Assembly: GCA_004325065.1 (NCBI GenBank)
Contig: PITI01000071.1
Coordinates: 1 to 25,529, forward strand
DNA: 25,529 nucleotides
Reading direction: 5' to 3'
DNA from: Hamiltosporidium magnivora
Taxonomy: Eukaryota > Microsporidia > Dubosqiidae
Every line of letters begins with the position of its first letter. Position 1 is the first letter of the stretch. Under the pieces are notes generated by a model. That model had not been told where the DNA came from. It saw only the letters and a list, made by a program, of their open reading frames with translations, and made no database searches. Made by a program: the position numbers and the translations under genes. Positions 1 through 11,202 of this stretch are shown here, piece after piece.

Positions 1-180
1 GTATTAGTATTAGTATTAGTATTAGTATTAGTATTAGTATTAGTATTAGTATTAGTATTAGTATTAGTATTAGTATTAGTATTAGTATTAGTATTAGTAT
101 TAGTATTAGTATTAGTATTAGTATTAGTATTAGTATTAGTATTAGTATTAGTATTAGTATTAGTATTAGTATTAGTATTA
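1..180. repeat. (GTATTA)n hexanucleotide microsatellite, 30 perfect copies
   Basis: Thirty uninterrupted copies of GTATTA fill the first 180 bases and stop abruptly at TGTTTAAATT. Seen directly. A hexamer at a sequence end invites the reading 'telomere'. However, the G-containing strand here reads inward, the opposite of a left-hand telomere, and the unit lacks a G run. An interstitial microsatellite at which the assembly broke is the safer reading. The perfection of the copies suggests recent expansion or active homogenisation. Confidence 0.95.
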
Positions 181-1956
181 TGTTTAAATTTTATTTAACT
201 CGTAAAATTAATCGAATGTTTCTAGCATTTATCTCAAAGCAAACTACTTTGATATTACTATTTTTTTAATATCATATTTAATATATTTATATACAGTAAA
301 AATATATTTGTCTATAATTTTATTGATTAAATAGTATTCATAAAACATAATTTTTATATTTTAAAATTCCCTATGTTATCCGGTTAATTTGCTTCGAATC
401 CGCGGTCACAAGTGGATTTGTAAATTATAAATTTTCATTATAAATAAATATTCCTGTAAAAGAGCATAGCGATTTATTTAGAAGTTATCAATATATTTTG
501 AAATATTTGAATCTATTTGATTAAGAAAAACATCTTTTGTTTTCCATCACATACATGTGTTTGATTTATTCTAAAATAACGAGTATTAAAGCATATATAA
601 TGCTAAATAAATTATCTTTCTTTTGTTAGCTATATATCACATCCATTTGCACAAATTTAAGATGCTACCATATATAATTTTGACAAAAGAATTGATAAAT
701 TTTTATGAACTCACATGATGTATTGATAAGATTTTTCGCCGTTTTTTCTTCTCGGAGAGCTAATTTGGACAGAGCGTTTCAAAGTACTTATTTAAAAAAT
801 TTGTAATGGAATTTATCAGTGTCCTTTATTTAGACGATAAAGGGTCTTGTTGTTGACCCCCCCCCCAATGCTATATCTAAGGTATTCCTGTCTTTACGAT
901 TTTTTTCTGTTGGACACTACTAGCAAATTTAATCTTTAATTCCTCTGGTTTTTCTTGTAATATGTTGGTTATCTTCTTCTGTTATGTTCACTTTAATCTC
1001 TTTTTCAAGAACCCCTACTCCCTTCTTTCTCTCCGCTTCAGACCCAACTTCTATATCAGGTTTTCGATATTTTAAATATCTATGGATTCTAATACATCGA
1101 ATACATTATCGAGTGGATACCCGGGTGATCTTCGTTTTTTTAAATCCTTGCAATCTGTAACTGTAAAATTCAACGTTGGGTCTAAGACTTCTTTGAAGAA
1201 AATTATTAATTCTGTATGATTTAGTCTATTGTCTCTTCATGTTTTCTTTCGCCTTCTATCTAATATTTTTTAAATAACTACAGGCTCTTCGTGTAAACGC
1301 AGTGAAATACTGTACTCATCTTCATTGAGTAATAAGATTTGCACAAGGTCACATTTTAGACCATTGGTTCTTAACCCGGGGTGGCAGAAGTTATTGTTTG
1401 GAAATGCAGGAGGTGCTCGAATCAAAAGCTTGAGGTCCACTGAAATTATGATTATGGGTTTCTTGCAAAAAAATGAAAATACGCAAGGACTAAGAACAAA
1501 TAAAATGAATATACATATGCAATCTGTGTCGCTATGTATAGTATCACCATAAAATAAATAGATGGTTGTTTTCATTTTCGCCCGTGTGTATCAGCGAAAT
1601 GAGCTGATTCTTTTCTAAAACATAGACGATTTATATTCTTTCCTAGTCTGGGTCTACTATTATGCGTTTTCAGATGTTAGTCGAGAAAATTTTTTGAGAC
1701 GGATAAGTATCACGCATTTATAGTTTCGATTGTAACATTTCTTACCAAATTATACATTTTGAAATGACCTTAGGACTTACGACGAATGAATAATATATTG
1801 ATTATACAGTTTTAGTTAATTTTTCTTTGATTGTAAATATAATTTTGATAATTTTTTATCTTATTTTCGAATTTTAAGTTAAATTAAAAATAAAGAATGT
1901 AATTATTTATAGCGAACCCATGTTTGGTATAAAAATGCCATAAAAACTATAAGTAT
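181..1956. other. Gene-free region with mixed composition
   Basis: No reading frame here looks like a conserved protein. The segment contains a run of ten C at 857-866 and a pyrimidine-rich stretch around 960-1060. At about 1360-1400 there is a G+C-richer patch with a hAT-like word (see findings). Open frames of 75-101 codons at 1270-1575 overlap each other on opposite strands and resemble no family I recognise, so I do not call them genes. Confidence 0.6.
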
Positions 1957-2520
1957 GCTGCATACCGATTCACGTGTACCACGGATAAGGATGGTGCGCA
2001 ACGACCTCTGCATACTTTCATGTTCCAATATATTTTGGATATACCATCGGGCCGAGCGCAAACATACTTGGTGTATTCTCTGATTGTTGCAAGAAGCCGC
2101 TAAAAAAGACTGGTCTTTCATGCTGGGGTTAAGCATATGGCTAACAGCTTATTATTTACAACTACCTTGTCACGAAACCTGAAAAAAGGAACAAACCAGA
2201 TGGAAAAATACCAATGAACAGTATTACTGAAGGCAGCCGAAGCTCATGCGCAGCCGTAATTCAAGGATAATAATAAAAATATATTTTCGAACTGCAATCT
2301 CTAACTTTCAAACGTATGGCCGCTTTTCAACTATCAGCATGATAATGAAGGTGCACTTGGCTTGAACAGCTTACACTAAAAAAATCGAATTGTTTGCCCC
2401 TATACTTTCTTAAGATTATAGACTTCTTAATTCAGATTTTCTTTTTAAGGGCGGTTTATGAAAAGTCATATTTGCGGAGACTGCAATAAAGACTTCATAC
2501 GATCGCAAACGAATCTATGA
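1933..2520 (+). pseudogene. Decayed coding-like frame ending in a zinc-finger-like CxxC
   Basis: One plus-strand frame stays protein-like from about 1933 to 2520, although roughly eight stop codons interrupt it. The first 54 codons are open (with words such as DKDGAQRP and GRAQTYLVY). The same frame then reads MKSHICGDCNKDF at 2458, a CxxC like the first half of a C2H2 finger, before a TGA at 2518. G+C is far above the A+T-rich gene-bearing segment. I infer a decayed gene, possibly the 5' part of a retroelement whose tails lie elsewhere in the window. No family assignment is possible by eye. Confidence 0.3.
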
Positions 2521-4246
2521 AACTTTGCGTGTGTGTAATTACTAAGTTTTTTTAAAATCGAATATAATTATATTTCTAGCAAATCACAATCAAATAGTAT
2601 ATTTCGAGTTCAAATTCACGATCTTGTAAACTATTTTATTGCGGATGATAGAAATATAAATTTACTATTACTAAAAATCCGTATACCATTATTTGAGTCA
2701 ACTTAGGTAGATAATCGCATCCAGCTGCTATTATTTGTACGATATTTAAAAGAAAAAGTAAGGAAAGAGAAAGTAATTTTATAGGTAAATAGGTTATTAT
2801 CGAGAGGAATTGATATTTTTAAAACAAAAAACAATTTTTTGAATTTCTATTGCTGTTTACGTAATAGGGTTCGACGGTCACATTCGAGCTCCACCGCAGT
2901 CTGTGACAATTGTTTATTTTTCCCATATGAAAAGGGAATTATCGCATGTTACATCAGTATGTACTTACCTTAAAAACTTTCCAGAAACTATAAAATATCC
3001 CTCAATTTCGACAATGAAAGTTATAAAAATACTCGTAGAAGAATTCTAAATTTCGCATTTTTTTGATTCGTGTGCGAAGAAATCTCTACTCATACCGTAT
3101 TTTTATGACCCTAAATACGATGGCAGTGCAAAAGTCGCGTTCTTTGCCGTGTTTTATAATAAAGGTAAGAAATATTTAGTTACGCACTAATTGAAAATGT
3201 GATTTAGTAAAGAATTTCGTAAGTTAAGGGGCTTATTTTTAGAATAACGTAATTATCATATATACTGCCACATAATGAATTGAAGATATTATTTACATTT
3301 AGTACAATTATATATATGGCTACTTAAAAACTTGGTTTTTTTAATTAAAAATGAATCTGAGTACGTAAGTTGAAATTTGGAATTTGTAAACCTTCCCTTA
3401 CTTAATTCTATTGTCGTGGAAAATGGAAGAAAATATTACTATAGTCGAAGTTGCAATGCATTGAAATTTGAGCGAAGTTTTCAATGAATATTTTTTTACT
3501 CTACATTACCAAAATTAAACATTAATACATCATCCATTTCTTTATAACCTAAATTTGGTGAATGGTGATCAGTGAAAAAGAGACTATCTCATTGCCATAC
3601 AAAACAATGAAATATTTTGAGTGACAATATCTATTAGAATTACAACAATTATGGGACACGTGTTAGAAGTTATCCTCTTTTTGCAAAAGAAGCATTCAAA
3701 TTAAATCTACCATTTGCTACTACTTACTTATGTAAAATGAGGTGCTTCTCGCTTGTACAGATATACCAACGCGGGAAATTGTTCAAATTTGAATTCTGAC
3801 CTGAACGAGTATTATTTAAAAAAAAGTCATGCTTTATAAATATTATAATAAATAAGCAATAATACTATATTCATTTTTGAAAATCATACTTTAGGGTATT
3901 TTTAATCAAAGATATACGATTTCTTCAGATAGACAACAAATTTGCAAAAAATTGAGCACATTTTCATTGGTGGATCGCGGATCAATTTTCAGATTTACGG
4001 GGATGCGGGGCGCTTAACAGGTTAATAGACATCTCCTTAACCAAAGTATTATACTGGTATATTTCGCATAAATTAGTTCAGATAACGAAATTTACGCCAT
4101 AATTATATAGTATAGCAACGGATAATATTAGAGGAAGCAAATTCGAAACCATACCGTTCTAAAATATGCACTGCGCATGGTCACTAGTAATGTTATTAAT
4201 GAAAGTATTTTGTTTTCTTGTTAGTATTTTGAAGATATTTTTAGCG
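2521..4246. other. Gene-free region with one short open frame
   Basis: No recognisable gene. One plus-strand frame is open from 3050 to 3190 (46 codons). It reads as plausible protein (YFYDPKYDG, FFAVFYNKGKKY) but has no start codon and no upstream CCC box. It may be a relic. The rest is A+T-rich sequence without repeats that I can see. Confidence 0.5.
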
Positions 4247-4615
4247 TTAGAAATCATGCAATGATTTCATTCTAGATCTGCTGCTTATTGAACTACATCT
4301 GGTTGTAGAAGCCTGACTTGCACATTTAATATATTTTTTGGTCTTTTTAATATAAGAACTCAAAAATATAAGGTTTTTTAAAAAGATTTTAGCAACTAAG
4401 CTATTCCGTGATGCGCAATTCAAAACTCTTATGACCGACGATTTAATTTTTATCAGAAAATAGAGTATTTTAGATCGAAATGTTTCAAGTTTTTTTAGTC
4501 TATATAATACATTCAGAATTATATCACTCTTTCGAGTATCTTCGGCTAAATGGTTCGAGTACTTTCTGCTAGTAGATAGTCTTCGTAGGGGCTCCTCTTT
4601 AGAAAACAAGACCAT
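4247..4615 (-). CDS. Uncertain 122-codon open frame, unknown function
   Basis: An ATG-initiated minus-strand frame of 122 residues, the longest open frame in the first 8 kb and longer than chance makes likely at this base composition. The product would be basic and rich in S, K, R and I (LRRLSTSRKYS near the N-terminus, a serine- and arginine-rich tail). I recognise no domain, signal peptide or family. There is no CCC-type box before the ATG; the upstream sequence is TTAATTAATTAA. The neighbours are decayed sequence, so this may be a relic or chance rather than a working gene. Confidence 0.22.
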   Translation of the reverse strand: MVLFSKEEPLRRLSTSRKYSNHLAEDTRKSDIILNVLYRLKKLETFRSKILYFLIKIKSSVIRVLNCASRNSLVAKIFLKNLIFLSSYIKKTKKYIKCASQASTTRCSSISSRSRMKSLHDF

Positions 4616-6026
4616 TTAATTAATTAATATCATTTTTAGAAATTTTCGAAAGAAGCTGTTGTATTCGAGAGAAAATCACTAGGGTCTACAAAAATATTTT
4701 CGTCAGGGTTTTTCTTGGATTTAGTCGCTGTTAGTGTTTGCTTTCAGAATTACTGTTAAAACCAATGTAATAATCATTGTAAATCTAAAAAACTACACCA
4801 TTTTTTAGATTAAGCATTAACTTATTACTAGTTTTACGATGTGCTGTGTTTCTGGTCAAATTTTGGGATGGGCAGTATACATAGATGCTTATTCTATTTT
4901 TCAGAATAGCAAACTGAAGACCAAATTTTGTAAAATTGCGTCCTAATGCTTCAATTTGCATACCATCTTATACCATATAAATGGATTCACCTTTGCCAGG
5001 AATATTAGAAGCTTTATTTGAAGCCTTATGTTAAAATAAATCTTATAAAAAGCTCATATTTTAAGTCAATAAAGGACTTGGACAAATTTTTGAACTTCGA
5101 ATTACATACAATCCAAAGATGCCTTTTTAGCTTGCTTAAATAATTAAAAGAGTATATGAGAAGAACATAGTAAAAGGGCTAATCGGTACCATAACGCGCG
5201 ATAATCAGGAATGTGAACCGGGGATTAAACGAAGTCACATAATTCAATGCTCGATGTGGCAATGGTTTACCGTATATTCGCGTAAAGGCAAGTCATTTGG
5301 AATGATCAGGTATGTGAATGTAATTTCTATGTATTAAATATATAGTAAATATTTTATGGTAGTATAATGTAAAAATTACTGTAAATCGCATTATTCCTTT
5401 AATAAAAATTTCAAATTTTTTCTGAACCTTAAATTTAGATAGTAATTTTCAAAAGATTGAAATATTTTAATACTTTATATTTTTTTGTTGCAGCAAGATG
5501 ATATTTTATGGCATTTTTTATGTTTACATTATTTAAAAACTGATCTTTAAGAAAAGAATATTTTTGCAAAAATACATTCCTAAGTTATTTTTTTTTTAAA
5601 TTTGAGCTGTACTATTGTCAATATCTCGGATTGAGATCTTTCGCTTTGATGGAAAAGAAATATATTAACGCAAAAATTGTTTTTTTTTAAACTTCTCGCA
5701 ATATCTTCGTTCTTTTGTTAGGCTGCTGGTATTTTTTTTGAAAGTTACATATCTGTGCATTTTTTTGTGGTATTAAAATTCAATATTTATATATTTTAAT
5801 TTGTTTGGTAATTTCTAACCTCCTAACTATTAAAAAGAGGCTTTTATAATTAACTCTTTCGTTTCGGATACTTCAAAAGCAAACTTTTCGCTGTGTCGTT
5901 ACTTTAATATATGCATTTAACCTAAAATTTAGCTTTAAAAAAAAAATCGATTTTGTGAAGCTAAATCCATAAACAGGTGTTGTTAAATAGAAAGTGATTG
6001 TCTAAAAATTCCACTGAGCAAATAAA
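4616..6026. other. Gene-free region
   Basis: No gene recognised. A G+C-rich island at about 5170-5310 stands out from A+T-rich flanks and reads like decayed coding DNA, but no frame stays open. The part after 5340 is dominated by A and T homopolymers. Confidence 0.5.
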
Positions 6027-6266
6027 ATGTGTAAATTTGATAAAATTCAACACAACCAAAAGATAAAATACATATATACCAAAATTAGAAAAAAGAGCAA
6101 ACGGCCTTACAACAGAACCGAGGTTGTTAAAAGGATTTGTAATGAACTCTCGGATGTTCGGCTATATCGCCTTCCTTTCGATCGAAGCGAACTAGCTTCT
6201 ATCAGGGATGCTATCAGAAATGAATTTACAAATTTTTATATTGTATATTATGTTGTGTGGGAATAA
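6027..6266 (+). CDS. Uncertain 79-codon open frame, unknown function
   Basis: ATG-initiated frame of 79 residues. The middle (about residues 27-70) is charged and protein-like (KRPYNRTEVVKRICNE, then LPFDRSELASIRDAIRNEF), with clearly higher G+C than the flanking DNA. The last residues are hydrophobic and aromatic. No family is recognised and there is no CCC-type box upstream. The sharp composition change at both ends suggests a surviving fragment of a longer, older coding sequence. Could also be chance. Confidence 0.25.
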   Translation: MCKFDKIQHNQKIKYIYTKIRKKSKRPYNRTEVVKRICNELSDVRLYRLPFDRSELASIRDAIRNEFTNFYIVYYVVWE

Positions 6267-8423
6267 AAGTTCTAAATTACTACGATTTCTCATATTTGTG
6301 TAGAATTTTGCTGAATATTTTATTCCTATTTAATTTATTTCAATTTGCGAGTATTTTATATTATTTTTTCAATAAATTTCGATTGAGTCATAAAATATTT
6401 GGTACTAAGTATTCTTTTAGATTGGTATAGAGAGGTCTTTTTTCACAATCATGCGAGTTCCTTGTTGTTAAAAAAACAGGTTTTTGTGTACGAAATATTC
6501 TTAGTATCTGAAGTTCTAATAGGTATTTCGCTTTTAACATCTAATTTAAAGACTATTGTACATTCAAATACTAAAATTGTTTAATGTTCTAATTTATGAT
6601 CTAAAAACTTAAAAGGTATACATTTATACAAATATACGTAAGAATCTATGAAATATACTTTTTTTTACTACGAACTTATTCCATAATAAGATATTTCTAT
6701 TGCTCAATAAAAATTTCTATTTCCTTATTTAACCTAATTAAGACAATATACATATGGTTAACGATAATAGTACTTCTATTGTTTCTGAAACTTAGAATTA
6801 AATTATTTAATAAATGTCAGGCTTTCGGAAACAATGGAATGTGTTATATTATGTTCATGGCATAAACGCTGCTTTTGGTTCGGAATAATAAACCCACACC
6901 TCTACCAAAAGAAACTTCCGTGATATTCCTATGATAGTTACATCAAAAATCTTTTCATCTAAAAGATATGTAGATTTCATTTAATGATCAGGAAAGTAAT
7001 TCGTTACATATTTATGTCGCTTGCCTGGTGTGTGATGCGGTAAGACTAAATACAGTCTCTCATATGACTTTGTAGCATTTTAATCTAGATAAGGCTTTTT
7101 GAACCGTATATATATCTATTATAATATATCTCGGTTTTTGGCATGTGGTCTACTGATGTGCATATTATTTCAACATGCATTACCTGCTACTTAGCTTTCC
7201 TGGGTTTTTGAAGAATATGTTTCTCTCTATTCCTCGCAGTGCAAGTTTTCTAACCCGTGTGAACCCAAAATGCTTTAATGTTTTTATACGGAAATTATAT
7301 ACAATTCAAGCCATTATTTCGAATCTAGTTACACAGTAAATTATTAATTTCTATGCAGAAAAAGTTTCACTGTTTGTAAAACTTCTCTTTCATCCAAATT
7401 ATTGAGGGAATAGTAAAATATTGTATGGTTTACCCGCTACAAAAATCGAACAAGAGTTTTCATCTTGATCTTAAATACTCGTGTCCAAAAAGATGATTTA
7501 AATGTAATTATTCCTTCTACAGGATGCAAATTCAATAGAAATAATCCACTTTCTACATTAAAAATCTCTATTTTAAATTGAAATTTTATAAAGCTTAAAT
7601 TTTTTTGATCATAATGACATAACTTTTATATGTTTTTTTACCAACAAATTTATCTTACTTGGATTTATATTAAAATAAGTATAAAATATTAATTCTTTGA
7701 TTTGAAATGAACCTTATGATTTAAATCATAGAAGATTTTCTAACTGAAGTTATAATATTCTATCATTTCAATGTACAATTCAAATACTGCTTTTATGTAT
7801 TACAATTTATTTTTAAATGCTTAAATCTTAATGTTTTTTAGGATGGGATTTATTACTAAATTTTCAAATCATATACACTGCGAGTTTTGAGTCAATTTTA
7901 TTTTTAATATCTTTATCATGTCTTGAAAAATATACAACTTAAAAGTAATTTTATATTTCTCTGGAATTCAAAGGAAAAATATATTTTGATATTTTTTTTC
8001 GAGATTCTAAGCATGATATAAACCAGATATATTGTGTTTAAAAACACTTGTAATTTGAGTTTTATGGAAAGTATTTAAAATGTTAGTTAAAAAAATTTAG
8101 AAACGAAAAAATTTAAAATTTAATTTTTATCAAAAAATACAAGTTTTGAATTAATTTGGTCTATATTGATAAGAAAAATATAAATTAGGTAAATTAATAT
8201 ACAATTTTCAATAAATATCAAAACATCTATCTTATTAAAAGAAGTTGGATATTTAAAAGGAATTTATGTTATTTCTAATTGAGTAAATGCTAAATCTACT
8301 GAATTACTTTGCTATCTTTATTCAAGTTTATATAAAACTTAATTTTATTTTTTTTCCTTTTTAGGTAAGTAAATAGTATCGGTTATCTTTTTCATATGAC
8401 TGGCTATCTTTTTTAGGGGAATA
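6267..8423. other. Gene-free region upstream of the ubiquitin hydrolase
   Basis: No gene recognised. Composition grades from mixed (to about 7500) to very A+T-rich towards the hydrolase start. At 8366-8416 a GTAAGT is followed 51 nt later by TTTTTTAG just before the hydrolase ATG. That could be a 5'-untranslated intron, but it lacks the CTAATTT branch motif of the S17 intron. Confidence 0.5.
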
Positions 8424-9440
8424 ATGAAAGTAAAGAATCTGATAATTTGTTTAGTATCTGCCTCTTTTGCTTTGGTGTTATTAATACTAGCAATTGTATT
8501 TCTGAATCCGAAGAAGCATAAAGAAGAGTCTTTCGGCGTAAACAAATCCAAAACATCCGAAAATAAGCTCATATTAAAAGAGTGTCCTGTTGTAGGCTTG
8601 ATCAACGATAAAAACGTTTGTTATTTTAATTCAATTCTACAAGCTTTGTATTCTCAAAGAAAATTTCTTGAAAAATTATTTGAATTTAAGCACAATGAAG
8701 ACCAAAAATGTATTATAATTTTGAAAGAAATCTTTGATCAGATGTTGGCCGGTAAAATAGTCAACACATCTAAATATTTAGAAGAAATTATAAGTTTAGC
8801 AGGAAAATCTAAAAATTTTATAGTTGGTCACCTTAAAGATGCTTTTGATTGTCTAGGTATAACTATATCACAAATATTAAAAGAATTAAATTATAATCCG
8901 GAAACGGGCGTATTTCCGCAAAAAATAATCGAGAAATTTCATAAACAAAATTTTATAGTCGAACTCTTTTATAATCAAGGAAAAGAAACTATAACATGTG
9001 ATTTCTGTCCATCTAAAAATGCTTCTATTGGAAATAATTACGCATTTGTATTTTATTTCGAAAATTCAATACAAGAATCAATTGATAACCGATTTAAAAC
9101 AAGCTATTTCGACTGTTTTCCTGGTTCTTTGCAAAACAAATATCATCAAGCAAAAAACATTTTTGAATTCATTCGGTTACCTCAGATCTTCATAATTAAA
9201 AATACCCGCTCGGATATTTATAAAAAAATACTAATAGATAACATAATATGTGTTCAAAATCAAAAATATACTTTCAAAGCGTGCATATTTTACATTAATA
9301 GTAATCACTTTTTTACTGTTGCGGTTCACAATAATATTTTATATGAATTCAATGATGCTGTAGTGAAAAAATTAAATATAGAATCGATAGAGGATATTGA
9401 GACTCATGGAATGCCTGATATATTGATTTATGAGATTTGA
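8424..9440 (+). CDS. Membrane-anchored ubiquitin C-terminal hydrolase (USP/UBP family)
   Basis: A 338-residue cysteine protease expected to remove ubiquitin from proteins. Residues 5-27 form one hydrophobic segment followed by lysines, which suggests a signal anchor with the protease domain held at a membrane (side not determinable). The Cys box at 58-75 reads GLINDKNVCYFNSILQAL, with C66 as nucleophile and N61 in the oxyanion position. A degenerate QQDAxEF-like motif lies near HLKDAFDCL (136-144). The His box has H295 (NHFFTVAV), and the third triad residue is N310 or D311 (YEFNDAVV). The family's zinc site is only half present: C192 and C195 remain and no second CxxC follows, so the fingers region is reduced. 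The protein is short for a USP, as is usual in compact parasites. The start is the first ATG; upstream is GGGG rather than a CCC box. Confidence 0.88.
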   Translation: MKVKNLIICLVSASFALVLLILAIVFLNPKKHKEESFGVNKSKTSENKLILKECPVVGLINDKNVCYFNSILQALYSQRKFLEKLFEFKHNEDQKCIIILKEIFDQMLAGKIVNTSKYLEEIISLAGKSKNFIVGHLKDAFDCLGITISQILKELNYNPETGVFPQKIIEKFHKQNFIVELFYNQGKETITCDFCPSKNASIGNNYAFVFYFENSIQESIDNRFKTSYFDCFPGSLQNKYHQAKNIFEFIRLPQIFIIKNTRSDIYKKILIDNIICVQNQKYTFKACIFYINSNHFFTVAVHNNILYEFNDAVVKKLNIESIEDIETHGMPDILIYEI

Positions 9441-11039
9441 AAGGTTGTATGGATAGATGAAGGAATGACGGTTTTCTTTTTTTTTAAATTGTATTTTATT
9501 TTTAATTAACAAGATGTTTACTTTGAATAGATAATTCAATGTAGAGTGGACTTAAATTCTTTTTATTTTCCATTTAATTTACAAATGAATTCTATAGATT
9601 TCTGTGGATAAATATTATCTATAAGCTATTATTAAACTATTTATGTCAAAATAATTTAAAAAATATGACAAAAAAAATTTTTCACAATGTTAACATTTTT
9701 TTATAGAATCGTGAATAAATTTATTGCTTTAAATTCCTATTTAGATAAAATTTCTGCTATCTTTAATTTTATTACTATAAGTATAATTTAAAGATATTTA
9801 TGACTTAATTTTCGATAATTCTTCAAATCCTATAAAAACTTTTAAAAAATATTAAAAATGCAAATGAAATTTTTGTATTGGTTATGTTATTCCGAAAATC
9901 AACCATTCGGTTGCAAGTTATGACACTAAAGACATAATTTAAGCAATAAATGATAGATTTAACCAATCGGATAATTAATATCATTGCCTTGCTTTTCTAA
10001 TGTGCTTCTCAAGTATTTAAATTGCCTAAGCGCATAAAAAACATCATTCTGCTTCTATTTCAGAGAAAAAACCAGATGATAATGGTGTGTAGAATACTAG
10101 ACTCTGATACGACTGTAGAGGATATATGACCTTGTATCCATGCTTCTATAAATATGCAAAAATTTTGAAGAATTCATAGACGGGTAAGTTGATAATTCTG
10201 AGCAGTGAATGAAAAATTGCATCACATGTTGCCTTAAATGTATGGTGAATTTCTAAATAAATAGACATAAGAATAAAAGGCACGCTCAGATAGAGTAAGG
10301 AAAAGATTTAAGCTGGATAATTGGTTATTTTCTTGATCACGATCCTTTTCTACATTAATATGAGTCAAACGCACTTCGTAAAATCAAGAAATTCAAAGAA
10401 ATAAATTTATCAATTGACGATCGGAACTCGAAAATTTTTTGAATGAATTAATAATAAAATTCTATTTGGTTTTTGTATTAGGCGGTATACTAACCAGATA
10501 TTATATTTACATGATGATAACGGGCGTATTGCGTATTTTCTAGAGGTTTTCGGATTTCCGAGCAAGTAATACACATAAAAATTTAGAATATTAGTTCGCA
10601 AAAAATTAGTGTGTAATTGAACAAGGGACTTTCTGGTGTTCTCTTCTAAAAACTCAACAATAGAAATTTCTAGATTTCTGAAAAAAAAAGACAGAAGAAA
10701 GTAGTTGAAAATTTAATTTTTGGTTATACAGTAAAAATATCTGTTCTGTGTGTTAATTTAAAAAAAAACTTGATTAAAATCTAAAAAAAACTTAAGATTT
10801 CTAAATGTAAGATTTTTTTCACAAAGGAAACAATTTCAGATATATCGAGAGCAGTTTTTTCATAGATATCGAAAATCTAAAGTCTTGCACTTGACAAATG
10901 GTGATATATTGTAATATCTTGGTTAAAGTGAAATGAGAATAGTGATTGAAGCACGAAAATATTTCTACGGTATTATTCTGTTTAGGTTAGACAGGGAATT
11001 ACGGTTCAAAAAATATCAGGTTGGCAACGAGTGCATATA
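9441..11039. other. Gene-free region
   Basis: No gene recognised. The first ~600 bases are A+T-rich with a T run just after the hydrolase stop. From about 10000 the composition rises in G+C and short protein-like stretches appear (for example a plus-strand frame around 10480-10570), but stops break them. I see no repeats beyond homopolymers. Confidence 0.5.
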
Positions 11040-11202
11040 ATTGCTGTGGAAATTATTGTTACCATTTTTGTGAGTTATAAACCACGCTAAATCTATGGGC
11101 CAATCTCTTATAATTCCGAGTTTTAATATATTAAAAGAAGCAAAAATAATTTTATTAAATCATCTTCAACACCGAAAGATAAAAGAGGAATGGAATATAT
11201 AA
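11040..11202 (+). pseudogene. Retroelement-family fragment (copy D)
   Basis: This block aligns with 24375-24520 across roughly 140 bases. The best match is around GGCCAATC(T/C)C(T/C)TATAAT, and the gapped similarity continues into TAAAAGAGG. Here the frame 11074-11202 stays open for 42 codons (words INHAKSMGQSL and HLQHRKIKEEW), preceded by TGA and without an ATG. In the second copy the same frame carries stops. Shared sequence in two places, one of them next to a recognisable retroelement tail, identifies it as a dispersed repeat. Which part of the element it encodes is not clear. Confidence 0.5.

Noticed and set aside
1..180. A canonical telomere
   Set aside because: The G-bearing strand reads inward and the unit has no G run; no subtelomeric landmark is seen next to it.
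381..411. A tRNA T-arm-like word (TTCGAATCC)
   Set aside because: The flanking five bases on each side do not pair and no acceptor or anticodon stem is found around it.
1270..1575. A 101-codon minus-strand gene
   Set aside because: It overlaps a 75-codon plus-strand frame, resembles no family, has no start box, and runs through the hAT-like word.
8366..8416. A 51-nt intron just before the ubiquitin hydrolase ATG
   Set aside because: GTAAGT and TTTTTTAG are present, but the CTAATTT branch motif is missing and no upstream coding exon exists; kept only as a possibility in the region note.
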